Positions 20,554-29,002 of a DNA stretch of 34,377 bases are shown here, piece by piece. The notes under the pieces are model-generated. The model searched no databases, was not told the DNA's origin, and worked only from the letters and a program-made list of their open reading frames with translations. Position numbers and translations under genes: made by a program. Origin of the DNA: Polaromonas sp. (GTDB lineage: Bacteria; Pseudomonadota; Gammaproteobacteria; Burkholderiales; Burkholderiaceae_C); assembly GCA_013824015.1 (NCBI GenBank), contig PNNC01000012.1, forward strand, positions 1-34,377, in the 5' to 3' direction. How positions within the stretch are numbered: the first letter of the stretch is position 1; each line of letters opens with the position of its first letter.

Positions 20554-23553
20554 TCAGGCCGCCGGCCCCGACTGTCGCCCGAAGCAGAAGTAAAACGTCG
20601 CCCCCTCGCCGGTCTTGCCCTCGGCCCAGACACGTCCGCCGTGGCGCTCGATCACGCGCTTGACGGTGGCCAGGCCGATGCCGGTGCCCGGAAAGTCGCC
20701 GGGGGAGTGCAGGCGCTCGAAGGTGCCGAACAGCTTGTGGGCAAACGCCATGTCAAAACCGGCGCCGTTGTCGCGCACAAAAAACACGTCCTCGCCGCCG
20801 CTGCCCGCCTGCCGCGCCAGCGTGATCTGCGCCAGCGGCTGGCGCGCGCTGAACTTCCAGGCATTGCCAAGCAGGTTTTGCAGCACCGCGGTCAGCAGCC
20901 GCGGGTCACCGTGGATGCGCAGCCCCTCGTCGATGTGGAACACCACCTGGCGCTGCGGCTCGCGCTCGCGCTGCAGCTGCTCGATGCCGCGCGCCAGCGC
21001 CGACAGGTCCACCAGCTCGGAGCGTATTTCCTCGCGCGACAGGTGCGCCAGCGTCAGCAGGCCTTCGATCAGATCGCCCATCTGCTTGACGCCGGCGCGG
21101 ATGCGGTCGAGGTAATGTTTGCCCTTGTCGCTGACCCGGTCCGCGTCGCTCTTGAGCAGCAGCTGGCTGAAGCCGTCCACCGTGTTCAGCGGCGAGCGCA
21201 GGTCGTGCGAGACCGAATAGGCAAAGGACTCGAGCTCGCGGTTGACCTCGGCGAGCTGGCCGGTGCGCAGCAACACGCGTTCTTCCAGCTCGCTGTTGAG
21301 GCTCAGGATTTCCTGCTGCTGCTGCTGGCGCTCGCTGATGTCGCGTCCCACCGCCACCCAGTGCGTGAACTTGCCGGTCTCCCCCGCGATCGGGGCAATG
21401 TCGAGTTCCAGCCACAGCAGCGCGCCGCCCTTGGCCCGCACCGAAATTTCGGTGCGCACCGGCTGCTTGCGCTCCATGGCGACGCGTATGCGCTGCAGCT
21501 CGGCCTGCTGGTGGGTGGTGCCCCACAGCAGCATCACGCTCTGGCCCATGGCCTCGGTGCTGCTGTAGCCGGTCAGGCGTTCGAAGGCGTCATTGACAAA
21601 CACCACGTGCGGGCCGCCCGCGTCGCCGCTGCGCACTTCGGTGATCACCACCATGTCGTTCAGGCGCGAGACGGCGGTCTCGAGCAGGTGCAACTGGGCC
21701 TGCTCCTGGCGCCGCGCGGTGATGTCCTGGAAATAAACAGCCGTGCCCGCCTGCGTCGGATAGACGTGGAACACGAACCAGGTCCGCAGCGGCCGGTAAA
21801 AGGCCTCGAAGCGCGCGCTGCGCTGCTCGGCCACGGCGGCACGGTAGCCACGTTCGACCGGCGTGCCGAGAATGTCGGGAAACTCCTGCCACAGGTTCTT
21901 GCCCAGCAACTGGCCGGCCGGTCGCTGCAACATGTTCTCGGCCTGGCGGTTCAGGAAGGTGAAGCACCAGTCGCCGTCCATCAGCGCAAAGCCGTCGGTG
22001 ATGCTCTCCAGCGTGGACATCATGCGCGCCTCCAGCGCCAGCGTGCGCGCCTCGGCGGCCTTCTGTTCGGTGATGTCCTGGAAAGCACCCTGCAGGCGGA
22101 TGATGTTGCCGTCGGCGTCGCGCACCGCCTCGCCCAGCGAGCGCACCCAGATGCGCCGCCCCCTGGCCGTCATCTTGGGCAGCGTGAACTCATACGGCGT
22201 GCCGTGGGCGGCGCAGGCCTCGACCAGCCGGATCACCTTGAGCCGGTCTTCCGGCAGGAAGTAGCCGAGGCCTTCGTCCAGCGTCGGTACATAACCCGGC
22301 GGCACCTCGTGGATCGCGCAGTTCTCGTCCGACCAGGTGAGCTTGCGTTCCGGCAGGTCGATGGTCCAGCTGCCCAGCCGCGCCATGCGTCCGGCGATGC
22401 GGTTCATGAACATGTTCTTCTCGAGCAGGTCGGTGGCGCGCTTGAGGTCGTCAATATCCGTCAGCGTGCCCAGCCATTGCACGCGCTGGCCGTCCGCACC
22501 GAGCTGCGGCAGCGCGCGACCCAGCATCCAGCGGTAAGCCCCGTCGGCGCGGCGCAGCCGGTGTTCGATCTCGCAGGCCTCGCCCAGCGCCAGCGCGCGC
22601 GACCAGGCACTGTTGATGCGGTCGGCGTCTTCGGGGTGGAGCAGCACGCTCCAGCCCTTGCTCAGGCTCGCCTCCATGCTCAAACCCGTGTAGTCCAGCC
22701 AGGTCTGGTTGAACCACTTGTGCTGTCCGTCCGCATGCATGGTCCAGACGATGTGCGGCATCGCGTCGGTCAGCTGGCGAAAGCGCGCTTCGCTGGCATG
22801 CAGGGCGTCGCGGGCGAGTTTGCGGTCGGTGATGTCCTGCACCGTTCCCGACAAGGTGACCGGCTGGCCCTGCGCGTCCAGCACCGCCTCGCCCAGCGCA
22901 TGCACCCAGCGCAACTCGCCGTCCGCCCGCACGGTGCGGTATTCGATGTCGAGCGGGCCCTGGCCGGTGAAGAAAAGTTTTTGCGCGGCGGCGTAGCGGT
23001 CGCGGTCGTCGGGAAAGACATGGGACAGGCTGGCCTGATAACTGCCGCCGGAGGCAGCTGGTGCGCCCGGCGCCAGGCCATAGATCGCCGCCGTTTCCTC
23101 GGACCACCAGACCCGCTTGCTGGCGATGTCGAGGTCCCAGTGGCCGATGCGGCCGATGCGCTGCGCGGTGCGCAGCCGGCAGCGCGCCAGTTGCAGCGCT
23201 TCTTCGGTGCTGGCCAGTTCCTGCTCGCGCGCCGCCAGCACATCGGACAGATGCGCCAGGCTGCGCGACAAGGCGCCCAGTTCACAAGCGGTCTGGCCGT
23301 CGGCCGATGGCGCGCCCTGCAGGCGGTCGGCCTGCTGCTGCAGGCGGCGCAGCGGCGCCAGCACCAGCCGGTCGGCCGCCCAGGCGGCCAGCACCATGCC
23401 GAGGGCGGCCAGCGCAAACACCAGGCCGGCATGCACCGCGGTGCCGGCCTCCCGGCCGTGGGATCTCAGCAGCGCGGGATAAAACACCGCGACGAACAGG
23501 GGCAGCAAGCCCAGCAGCGCCACCAGCACCAGCCGGATACGCAAACCCGTCAC
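20554..23553 (-). CDS. Membrane-bound multi-PAS sensor histidine kinase
   Basis: About 999 residues. I favour the GTG at 23553, which has GGAG seven bases upstream; a GTG at 23559 is too close to that site. Two transmembrane helices lie within residues 1-65, then RLVLAPLRRLQQQADRLQG as a HAMP-like linker. Five PAS/PAC units follow, marked by their ends: SGTVQDITDRK, LGTLTDIDDLKR, QGAFQDITEQKA, VYFQDITARRQE and VAVGRDISERQQ. HisKA has the phosphoacceptor His in SVSHDLRSPLNTVDG (near residue 784). The ATPase domain has NAWKFSARQP, DNGAGFDM and GTGIGLATVKRV. This resembles phytochrome-type light/redox kinases in the output half, but no GAF or PHY domain is present. No response regulator is adjacent, so it is an orphan. 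Confidence 0.92.
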   Translation of the reverse strand: MTGLRIRLVLVALLGLLPLFVAVFYPALLRSHGREAGTAVHAGLVFALAALGMVLAAWAADRLVLAPLRRLQQQADRLQGAPSADGQTACELGALSRSLAHLSDVLAAREQELASTEEALQLARCRLRTAQRIGRIGHWDLDIASKRVWWSEETAAIYGLAPGAPAASGGSYQASLSHVFPDDRDRYAAAQKLFFTGQGPLDIEYRTVRADGELRWVHALGEAVLDAQGQPVTLSGTVQDITDRKLARDALHASEARFRQLTDAMPHIVWTMHADGQHKWFNQTWLDYTGLSMEASLSKGWSVLLHPEDADRINSAWSRALALGEACEIEHRLRRADGAYRWMLGRALPQLGADGQRVQWLGTLTDIDDLKRATDLLEKNMFMNRIAGRMARLGSWTIDLPERKLTWSDENCAIHEVPPGYVPTLDEGLGYFLPEDRLKVIRLVEACAAHGTPYEFTLPKMTARGRRIWVRSLGEAVRDADGNIIRLQGAFQDITEQKAAEARTLALEARMMSTLESITDGFALMDGDWCFTFLNRQAENMLQRPAGQLLGKNLWQEFPDILGTPVERGYRAAVAEQRSARFEAFYRPLRTWFVFHVYPTQAGTAVYFQDITARRQEQAQLHLLETAVSRLNDMVVITEVRSGDAGGPHVVFVNDAFERLTGYSSTEAMGQSVMLLWGTTHQQAELQRIRVAMERKQPVRTEISVRAKGGALLWLELDIAPIAGETGKFTHWVAVGRDISERQQQQQEILSLNSELEERVLLRTGQLAEVNRELESFAYSVSHDLRSPLNTVDGFSQLLLKSDADRVSDKGKHYLDRIRAGVKQMGDLIEGLLTLAHLSREEIRSELVDLSALARGIEQLQREREPQRQVVFHIDEGLRIHGDPRLLTAVLQNLLGNAWKFSARQPLAQITLARQAGSGGEDVFFVRDNGAGFDMAFAHKLFGTFERLHSPGDFPGTGIGLATVKRVIERHGGRVWAEGKTGEGATFYFCFGRQSGPAA

Positions 23554-23714
23554 CAACACTCTCCAGCCTTAGGCGTCATGAAGCTCTTTCGTGATTCGCG
23601 CCGCGCGTCATGCGCCAGCTTCCTGACGCTCCGGACCAGTGTAGCGCCTGCCGGTGCATGTGCCACGCGCCCGGCATCAGGGTTGACACGGTGGCGCCTG
23701 CGCATAATGCAGCG

Positions 23715-24428
23715 ATGAACCCAAGCCCCCTGCCCGCCCGTGCCAGCGTTCTGGCTTTTGATGTGTTCGGCACCGTGGTCGACTGGCACGGCAGCATCGC
23801 GCGCGAGGTGCAGGCCCTGCGGCCGGGCGTGAATGGCGCGGCATTTGCGCTGGCCTGGCGGGCCGGCTACCGCCCGGCCATGGCGCGCGTGATGTCGGGC
23901 GAGCTCGGCTGGACCCGCATCGACGAGTTGCACCGCCTCATCCTCGACGGCATCCTGCCGCAGTTCGGGCTTGCGGACATGAACGAAGCCGACCGGCAGC
24001 ACCTGAACCGCGCCTGGCACCGGCTGGACCCCTGGCCCGATGTGGTGGCCGGCCTCACGCGGCTGAAATCGCGCCACACGATCTGCACGCTGTCCAACGG
24101 CAACATCGGCCTGCTGACCCACATGGCCAAACGTGCCGGCCTGCCCTGGGACTGCGTGTTGTCGGCCGAAGTCTTTCGTGCCTACAAGCCCGACCCGGCG
24201 ACCTACCTCGGTGTGGCGCGGGTGTTCGACCTGGCGCCCGGCGAGGTGATGCTGGTGGCGGCGCACCAGGACGACCTGGCCGCCGCGCGCGCCTGCGGCC
24301 TGCAGACGGCTTACATCGAGCGGCCGGCGGAGTTTGGCGCGGCGCAGCCCAAGGACGTGTCGCCCGACCCGGCCAACACCTGGCATGCGACGGACCTGCT
24401 CGCGCTGGCCGACCAGCTGGGCTGCTGA
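23715..24428 (+). CDS. HAD-superfamily haloacid dehalogenase, type II
   Basis: 237 residues. Motif I is [10 protein letters not shown] with the nucleophile Asp16, motif II is CTLSNGN, motif III is RAYKPDP and motif IV is [12 protein letters not shown]. These match (S)-2-haloacid dehalogenases, which hydrolyse 2-haloacids to 2-hydroxyacids. AHQDDL in place of the more usual AHNWDL-like string is a small variation, so another phosphatase-like role is possible. The start at 23715 has no ribosome site, and a CATAAT at 23703-23708 sits only seven bases upstream, so the transcript may be leaderless. The stop overlaps the next ATG by one base. Confidence 0.88.
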   Translation: MNPSPLPARASVLAFDVFGTVVDWHGSIAREVQALRPGVNGAAFALAWRAGYRPAMARVMSGELGWTRIDELHRLILDGILPQFGLADMNEADRQHLNRAWHRLDPWPDVVAGLTRLKSRHTICTLSNGNIGLLTHMAKRAGLPWDCVLSAEVFRAYKPDPATYLGVARVFDLAPGEVMLVAAHQDDLAAARACGLQTAYIERPAEFGAAQPKDVSPDPANTWHATDLLALADQLGC

Positions 24429-24997
24429 TGCCTGTTGCACCACCACCCCGCCTGCTGGTTTTCAACAAACCGTATGGCGTGCTGAGCCAGTTCACGCCCG
24501 AGGGACGCTGGCGCGGACTGAAGGACTTCATCACCATCCCGGACGTGTACGTGGCCGGGCGGCTCGATGCCGACAGCGAAGGCCTGTTGCTGCTGACCGA
24601 TGACGGCAAGCTGCAGGCGCACATCAGCGACCCGCGCTTCAAGATGGACAAGACCTACTGGGTGCAGGTCGAGGGTATGCCGGATGAGGCCGCGCTACAG
24701 GCCTTGCGTGATGGCGTCATGCTCAATGACGGCATCACCCGCCCGGCCGGGGCCAGGCGGATCGCGCCGCCGCCAGCGCTGTGGCCGCGCGACCCGCCGG
24801 TGCGGGTGCGCCAGGCCATTCCCACCAGCTGGGTCGAACTGGTGATCCGCGAGGGCCGCAACCGGCAGGTGCGGCGCATGACCGCCGCCGTCGGATTCCC
24901 GACGCTGCGGCTGATACGCGCGGCCATCGGCCGCTGGCAGCTGGACGATCTGGCGCCCGGCGCCTGGCGCGAGGACCCGGCCGGCGGCCCGGCCTGA
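24428..24997 (+). CDS. rluE: 23S rRNA pseudouridine synthase, RluE type
   Basis: A 189-residue RsuA/RluE-family pseudouridine synthase without the N-terminal S4 domain, as is usual for RluE, which modifies U2457 of E. coli 23S rRNA. The family features are [15 protein letters not shown], the catalytic [17 protein letters not shown] with Asp47, and the C-terminal [28 protein letters not shown]. The length is slightly below the E. coli enzyme. It begins on the last base of the HAD gene's stop (TGATG), so the two are cotranscribed. Confidence 0.93.
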   Translation: MPVAPPPRLLVFNKPYGVLSQFTPEGRWRGLKDFITIPDVYVAGRLDADSEGLLLLTDDGKLQAHISDPRFKMDKTYWVQVEGMPDEAALQALRDGVMLNDGITRPAGARRIAPPPALWPRDPPVRVRQAIPTSWVELVIREGRNRQVRRMTAAVGFPTLRLIRAAIGRWQLDDLAPGAWREDPAGGPA

Positions 24998-25016
24998 CGC
25001 GCGGGCGCGCCAGGCC
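24991..25016. terminator. GC-rich hairpin between convergent genes
   Basis: GGCCTG (24991-24996) pairs with CAGGCC (25011-25016), with inner CGCG pairs. It covers the rluE stop and lies before the end of the minus-strand gene at 25034. There is no T run, so this is only a possible bidirectional terminator. Confidence 0.35.
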
Positions 25017-25033
25017 GTCAGGACCGCTGGGGC

Positions 25034-25633
25034 CTAGCCGCGGCCGCGGCCGTTGCGCAGGGCGCGCTCGACCTCATCCCGCAAGGTCTTGAGTTCGGCG
25101 CGCAACTGGCGGCGCTCCTGCGGCGTCACCACGCCGTCGGCCTTGAAACTGGCCTCGTGCTGCGCAATCACGCGTTCCCGGTTGTGCAGGCGTCGCGCTT
25201 CGCGCTGCGTGATGCGGCCGCTGCGCACACCCTCGTCGATACGCTGGCTGATGCGGTATTCCTGCTGGTCCAGCCCGGGCGTGCCGACGTCGCGCGGCGC
25301 GTTGTACACATTGTTGGCCATCATGCGTTCAACATCGGCGCCCAGGGCGTCGAGTTCTGCGCGCAGTTGCTGGCGCTCCTGCGGCGTGGCCTGGCCGTTG
25401 GACTTGAAGAAGGCCTCCCTGGCCGCGATGTCGCGGTCGCGGCGGTACAGTGCCTGGGCTTCGGACGGGGTGATGTGGCCGGAGTTCAGGCCCTGCTGGA
25501 TGCGGGCGCCGATCGCCTGCTGCGCGCGGTCCACCTGGGGGGTGCTGGTGTTTTGCGCCATTGCCGGGGACAGGCCCAGGCCGGCGAACAAGGCGGATGC
25601 CAACAAGGAAGTGGTCAACAGTTTCGATTTCAT
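25034..25633 (-). CDS. Periplasmic protein with two tandem ~65-residue helical repeats
   Basis: 199 residues. The signal peptide is MKSKLLTTSLLASALFAGLG with cleavage near AMA-QN. The mature protein contains an internal duplication: RIQQGLNSGHITPSEAQALY, then FKSNGQATPQERQQLRAEL, is matched by RIDEGVRSGRITQREARRLH, then FKADGVVTPQERRQLRAEL. Shared positions are RI..G..SG.IT..EA..L, R.R.IA..EA.FK..G..TPQER.QLRAEL..L...VER. The charged helical character recalls periplasmic stress proteins such as Spy/CpxP, but the LTxxQ motif is missing, so I do not assign a family. The ribosome site GGAG sits just before the ATG. A GTAAA direct repeat lies about 150 bases upstream. Confidence 0.75.
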   Translation of the reverse strand: MKSKLLTTSLLASALFAGLGLSPAMAQNTSTPQVDRAQQAIGARIQQGLNSGHITPSEAQALYRRDRDIAAREAFFKSNGQATPQERQQLRAELDALGADVERMMANNVYNAPRDVGTPGLDQQEYRISQRIDEGVRSGRITQREARRLHNRERVIAQHEASFKADGVVTPQERRQLRAELKTLRDEVERALRNGRGRG

Positions 25634-25778
25634 GCGGTTCTCCTGCTTTCGGACAAAGGGCCAGCAAGCCCCTGGCTTGCTACCGGATCGCTGCTTTTCA
25701 AAGGCATGTGAGATCCGATGCGCCCATGGTGGGCGGGCCGTGTGAAGCAGGCGTCAACGCCGCGTGTCGCCGTGTGTA

Positions 25779-25794
25779 TTTACCGGCGATTTAC
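25779..25794 (-). promoter_or_regulatory. GTAAA direct repeat, candidate OmpR/CpxR-type site
   Basis: Read on the minus strand, GTAAA (25790-25794) is repeated at 25779-25783 with six bases between, an 11-bp period. It lies upstream of the periplasmic repeat protein gene. Tandem GTAAA copies are the core of CpxR boxes and resemble other OmpR-family sites. The distance to the start codon is long and the assignment is tentative. Confidence 0.35.
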
Positions 25795-25855
25795 CTCGCC
25801 GATACAGGGGTATCCGGATGCGTGCGGCGCGCGGCCGCGCAGGGATCGGCTCAGT

Positions 25856-26434
25856 TCAGCGCGGCGACGCCGGGCTGTTGGCCATGTCGGCGCTGTCGTC
25901 CATCACCAGGTAACGTTTCACCAGGTCGAAGAAGCGGTCGTAAAACGCATCGGCGGTGATGGTCTGGCTGCCGACCTTGACCAGGGCGTCGTTGCTCGAA
26001 CTGAAGGGCAGCGACACCGAGCCGATCGCACCCACGCCCAGGCTGGCGGAGTTGTTGCTCTTTTTGAGCGTGTAGCTGTCCTGCAGCGCGGTGACAAAGC
26101 CCAGGCTGACACTGTTATCGCTGGTCTCGGGCGCACACACCACGCGGATCGACATCTGCAGATGCGCCTCCGGCTCCGGCTGGAAACTCTTGTGGCCGTC
26201 CACCAGGTCCTCACGCGCGGTGTTGATGATGTAGCCCTGGCTCAACAGGGCGCGGCGCGCGGCCTCGCAGGTCTGCGCGGCGGTGGCGTCGAACAGGCGC
26301 GAGTAGGTGGCGGTGGAGCTGAACTGCTCCTGCAGCGGAAACTGCTTGACCGGCGCCGCGCAGCCCGCCAGCAGCAGGCTCAGGCCCAGGCCCAGGCCGG
26401 CCAGAACGTTTGCAGGTAGGCGGGGCAGCTTCAA
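25856..26434 (-). CDS. DUF2242 lipoprotein
   Basis: 192 residues. The signal sequence ends in lipobox LAGC (LGLSLLLAGCAAP), so the mature protein is lipid-anchored. The body resembles DUF2242 proteins: YSRLFDATAAQTCEAARRALLSQGY, then AREDLVDGHKSFQPEPEAHLQMSIRVVC, then a Ser-rich stretch SVSLPFSSSNDALVKVGSQTITADAFYDRFFDLVKRYL. Function is unknown. It is divergent from the GDSL esterase gene, with 186 bases between the two starts. It is on the same strand as the periplasmic repeat protein but separated from it by 222 bases. Confidence 0.82.
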   Translation of the reverse strand: MKLPRLPANVLAGLGLGLSLLLAGCAAPVKQFPLQEQFSSTATYSRLFDATAAQTCEAARRALLSQGYIINTAREDLVDGHKSFQPEPEAHLQMSIRVVCAPETSDNSVSLGFVTALQDSYTLKKSNNSASLGVGAIGSVSLPFSSSNDALVKVGSQTITADAFYDRFFDLVKRYLVMDDSADMANSPASPR

Positions 26435-26620
26435 GACCAGTCACTCCTTGGCAACAAACCGGTTTTCACGGGGGCTCCTGTGGTTGCACAGGCACGCTTT
26501 CAGCCTACCACAGCCCTGCTGCGCCTTCGCGACGCCGAACAATTTCACACACCTGCCTGCGCCGCAGCGATCCGCCGCCCGAGCGCCCGTTGGCGCGGCG
26601 GGCTGGTTTATGCTTGCCCC

Positions 26621-27274
26621 ATGTCTGCCCAGCTTCCCGATCCACAACGCCGGCTGTGGCTGGCCGGTCTGGGCGCCGCCCTGCTGCTGTCGGCCGGTTG
26701 CTCCCGATCAGGACCCGCCGCGCGCACCCTGCCCCAAGACGCCACCCTGCTGTGCCTCGGTGACTCATTGACCTTTGGCTACGGCGCCGCCGCCGGAACG
26801 GCTTACCCCGAGCAGCTCCAGCGCCTGACCGGCCACACCACCCAGAACGCCGGCATCAACGGCGACACCAGCGAAGGCGCGCTGCTGCGCCTGACCGGCC
26901 TGCTGACGGGCAACACGCCCGGGCTGGTGCTGCTGTCCATCGGCGGCAACGACTTCCTGCGCAAATGGCCCGAGGCGCGCACCCGCGCGGCACTCACGCA
27001 GCTGGTGCAGACCGCCGCTGCCGCGACCCAGGTGGTGCTGATTGCCCAGCCGCGGCCCGAGCTGATGGCCGCGGCGCTGGGCTCGCTGAACGACCACCCG
27101 GTGTATGCCGAGGTGGCGGAAGCGACCGGCGTGCCGTTGTTCGAGGACGGCTGGTCGCAGGTGTTGTCACGCGCCGAACTGCGGTCCGACCAGATCCATG
27201 CCAACAGCGAAGGCTACCAGGTGTTTGCCGAACGCCTGGCCGGCTGGCTGCGCAAGCAGAAGTTCATTGCCTGA
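26621..27274 (+). CDS. GDSL-family lipoprotein esterase (TesA/arylesterase-like)
   Basis: 217 residues. The signal ends in SAGCS (LGAALLLSAGCSRSG), predicting a lipoprotein. The SGNH hydrolase blocks are all present: nucleophile Ser in LCLGDSLTFGYG, Gly/Asn in NAGINGDTSEGALLRL, Asn in LLSIGGNDFLRK and catalytic Asp/His in DQIHANSEGYQVFAERL. This is the TesA group, with lysophospholipase, thioesterase and arylesterase activities. The ATG at 26621 has no ribosome site, so a leaderless transcript is possible; the frame is open further upstream but the signal peptide fits this start. It is convergent with the kinase at 27286. Confidence 0.9.
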   Translation: MSAQLPDPQRRLWLAGLGAALLLSAGCSRSGPAARTLPQDATLLCLGDSLTFGYGAAAGTAYPEQLQRLTGHTTQNAGINGDTSEGALLRLTGLLTGNTPGLVLLSIGGNDFLRKWPEARTRAALTQLVQTAAAATQVVLIAQPRPELMAAALGSLNDHPVYAEVAEATGVPLFEDGWSQVLSRAELRSDQIHANSEGYQVFAERLAGWLRKQKFIA

Positions 27275-27285
27275 TTCGGCTGGCG

Positions 27286-28362
27286 CTAGGCGGCTTGCGC
27301 CAGCCTCACGTCAAAGCTTGAACCGCATCCCGGCCCCGGGCTGCTTGCAGAGACCCGCCCTCCATGCAAATCGACGATGCGCTTGACGATCGCCAGCCCG
27401 AGGCCCAGACCCCCCTTGGCATTGATGAGCGCGTCCGGGGCCTGCACAAAGGGTTCAAAAATCTCGTCAATCGCTTCCGGGTCCAGGCCCTGCCCGTTGT
27501 CCGCCACACTGACGTGCCATTCGTGGCCCACCAGCGCGAGCCGCACCGAAATCTGACCGCCGGGCTGCGTGTATTTCGCGGCATTGGTGAGCAGATTCGC
27601 AAAGACCTGCACCAGGCGGCTCGCATCACCCCGCACCATGGCCGGTTCGGGCGGCTGCCCGGTCGTCAGCTGATGCCGCTTTTCCGCCATCAGCGGACCG
27701 CACTGCTCCACGGCGGAACTGAGCACGTGACGCAGGTCGACCGGGTCCATTTTCACGTCGATATGGCCGTGCAGAACCCTGGACATGTCCATCAGGTCGT
27801 CCGACATCCGGGACAACTGGGTGAGCTGGCGGCCTATCAGCTCGCTGGCCCACACGATGCGCGCCGGATCTTGCGTGGAGCGCGCCAGCACCTGGTTGGC
27901 CGAGTTCAGGGCGGACAGCGGGCTGCGCATCTCATGCGCTACCGTTGCCAGCACATGGTCCTTGGCGCGATTGCTGCTGCGCAGCCCCTTGACAGCCTCG
28001 GACAGCTCCTGCCTTGACGCCCGCAATCGCCCACCGATCACGGAAATACTGAGCCCGATCAGCAGGAACAAAACGGTGCGGGTGATGTTGGGCGTTTCAA
28101 ACACACTCTCCCACCCCGGCCTTGAACCGATGAACAGGTAGGTCCCGATGAAGGTGCCGAGCGCCGTTGCCAACATGGCCGGGCCGAAGCCACCGTACAG
28201 GGCAGCCAGCACGATGGACAGCGTGAGTATCAGGTAGGGACCCTGCTGGCCCAACACCGGGTTGAGGAGAAAGCGCAGCAGCAGCGCGGCGCCCACCCAG
28301 CCTACCGCCAGAACATACCCCTGCCACCGGGCGCGGCGGGGATAGATCGATTCGGACTGCAT
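27286..28362 (-). CDS. Sensor histidine kinase with DUF4118/KdpD-like membrane domain
   Basis: 358 residues. Four transmembrane helices occupy residues about 15-110 (GYVLAVGWVGAALLLRFLL, YLILTLSIVLAALYGGFGPA, TALGTFIGTYLFIG, TVLFLLIGLSISVIGG), the pattern of KdpD-type DUF4118 domains. HisKA carries His143 in ATVAHEMRSPLSAL. The ATPase has NLLTNAAKYTQPGG, VADNGQGLDP and GLGLGLAIVKRIVDLHGG. All motifs are intact. There is no neighbouring response regulator, so the partner is unknown. The ribosome site is weak. Confidence 0.9.
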   Translation of the reverse strand: MQSESIYPRRARWQGYVLAVGWVGAALLLRFLLNPVLGQQGPYLILTLSIVLAALYGGFGPAMLATALGTFIGTYLFIGSRPGWESVFETPNITRTVLFLLIGLSISVIGGRLRASRQELSEAVKGLRSSNRAKDHVLATVAHEMRSPLSALNSANQVLARSTQDPARIVWASELIGRQLTQLSRMSDDLMDMSRVLHGHIDVKMDPVDLRHVLSSAVEQCGPLMAEKRHQLTTGQPPEPAMVRGDASRLVQVFANLLTNAAKYTQPGGQISVRLALVGHEWHVSVADNGQGLDPEAIDEIFEPFVQAPDALINAKGGLGLGLAIVKRIVDLHGGRVSASSPGPGCGSSFDVRLAQAA

Positions 28363-28457
28363 GGGCGTAAGGGCTGGGTCTCTGGGAGTCAGGCGCCAAG
28401 TGTAGCCCCCAGTGATTACCCTGCGCCGGAGCGGCGGGCTAGCCGGACCGCCATGGC

Positions 28458-28862
28458 TCAGGCGCCGACCGGTTCCGGTATCCTCGCAATCACCTTGATC
28501 TCGAAGTCGAACCCCGCGAGCCAGTTGACGCCGATGGCCGTCCAGTTCGGATAAGGCGCTTGCGGGAACACTTCATTTTTCACGGTCAGCAGCGTGCCGA
28601 ACTGTCTTTCGGGATCGGTGTGAAAAGTCGTCACGTCAACGATATCGTCGAGCCCGCATCCACCGGCTTGCAGCGTCGCCTGCAGATTGGCGAATGCCAG
28701 ACGGACCTGGGCCTCGAAGTCCGGCTCGGGCGAACCGTCCTCACGGCTGCCCACCTGCCCTGACACAAACAAAAGGCCGTTGGACCTGACCGCCGGCGAA
28801 TAGCGGTGGTGCTCATAAAGGGCCTGCCGCCCGGCCGGAAAAACCACGTCACGTTGCTTCAT
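28458..28862 (-). CDS. RidA/YjgF-family protein
   Basis: 134 residues. Family features are YSPAVRSNGLLFVSGQVG near the start, FEAQVRLAFANLQATLQAGG, DIVDVTTFHTDP, and a C-terminal PYPNWTAIGVNWLAGFDFEIKVIARIP. RidA proteins are enamine/imine deaminases or related ligand-binding proteins. The usual catalytic Arg of true RidA (in the R-V-EV motif near the end) is not obvious, so this may be a RutC/YoaB-like subgroup member. It is divergently transcribed from a LysR regulator, with 140 bases between starts and a good LysR-type dyad, suggesting control by that regulator. Confidence 0.87.
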   Translation of the reverse strand: MKQRDVVFPAGRQALYEHHRYSPAVRSNGLLFVSGQVGSREDGSPEPDFEAQVRLAFANLQATLQAGGCGLDDIVDVTTFHTDPERQFGTLLTVKNEVFPQAPYPNWTAIGVNWLAGFDFEIKVIARIPEPVGA

Positions 28863-28961
28863 GTCTGTGCTCCATCAGTGGGGCCACGCGACCCCGGGTT
28901 AAAGATGAAGTCACTTTAGGCCGCACGGTCTGCCGGATAAACAGGCAAGCCCACCCATCAC

Positions 28962-28980
28962 TGTTTGTAAAATCCAAACA
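28962..28980. promoter_or_regulatory. LysR-type dyad between ridA-like and lysR-like genes
   Basis: TGTTTG (28962-28967) and CAAACA (28975-28980) form a perfect inverted repeat with a seven-base spacer, containing a T-N11-A pattern. It lies 22 bases before the LysR start in the divergent spacer, the usual position of a LysR autoregulatory site. Confidence 0.65.
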
Positions 28981-29002
28981 ATCATCACCGTCGGGAGTTT
29001 CG

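Noticed and set aside
23683-23708. A TTGACA plus CATAAT pair as a sigma-70 promoter for the HAD gene.
   Set aside because: The spacer is only 14 bases, too short for a normal promoter. It may still act as a leaderless -10 element, but I do not list it as a feature.
20641-23718. A very long plus-strand open frame (about 1025 codons) opposite the multi-PAS kinase.
   Set aside because: The minus strand carries a full set of PAS, HisKA and ATPase motifs. The opposite frame is Arg/Ala/Gln/His-rich with no domain, the usual shadow of high-G+C third positions.
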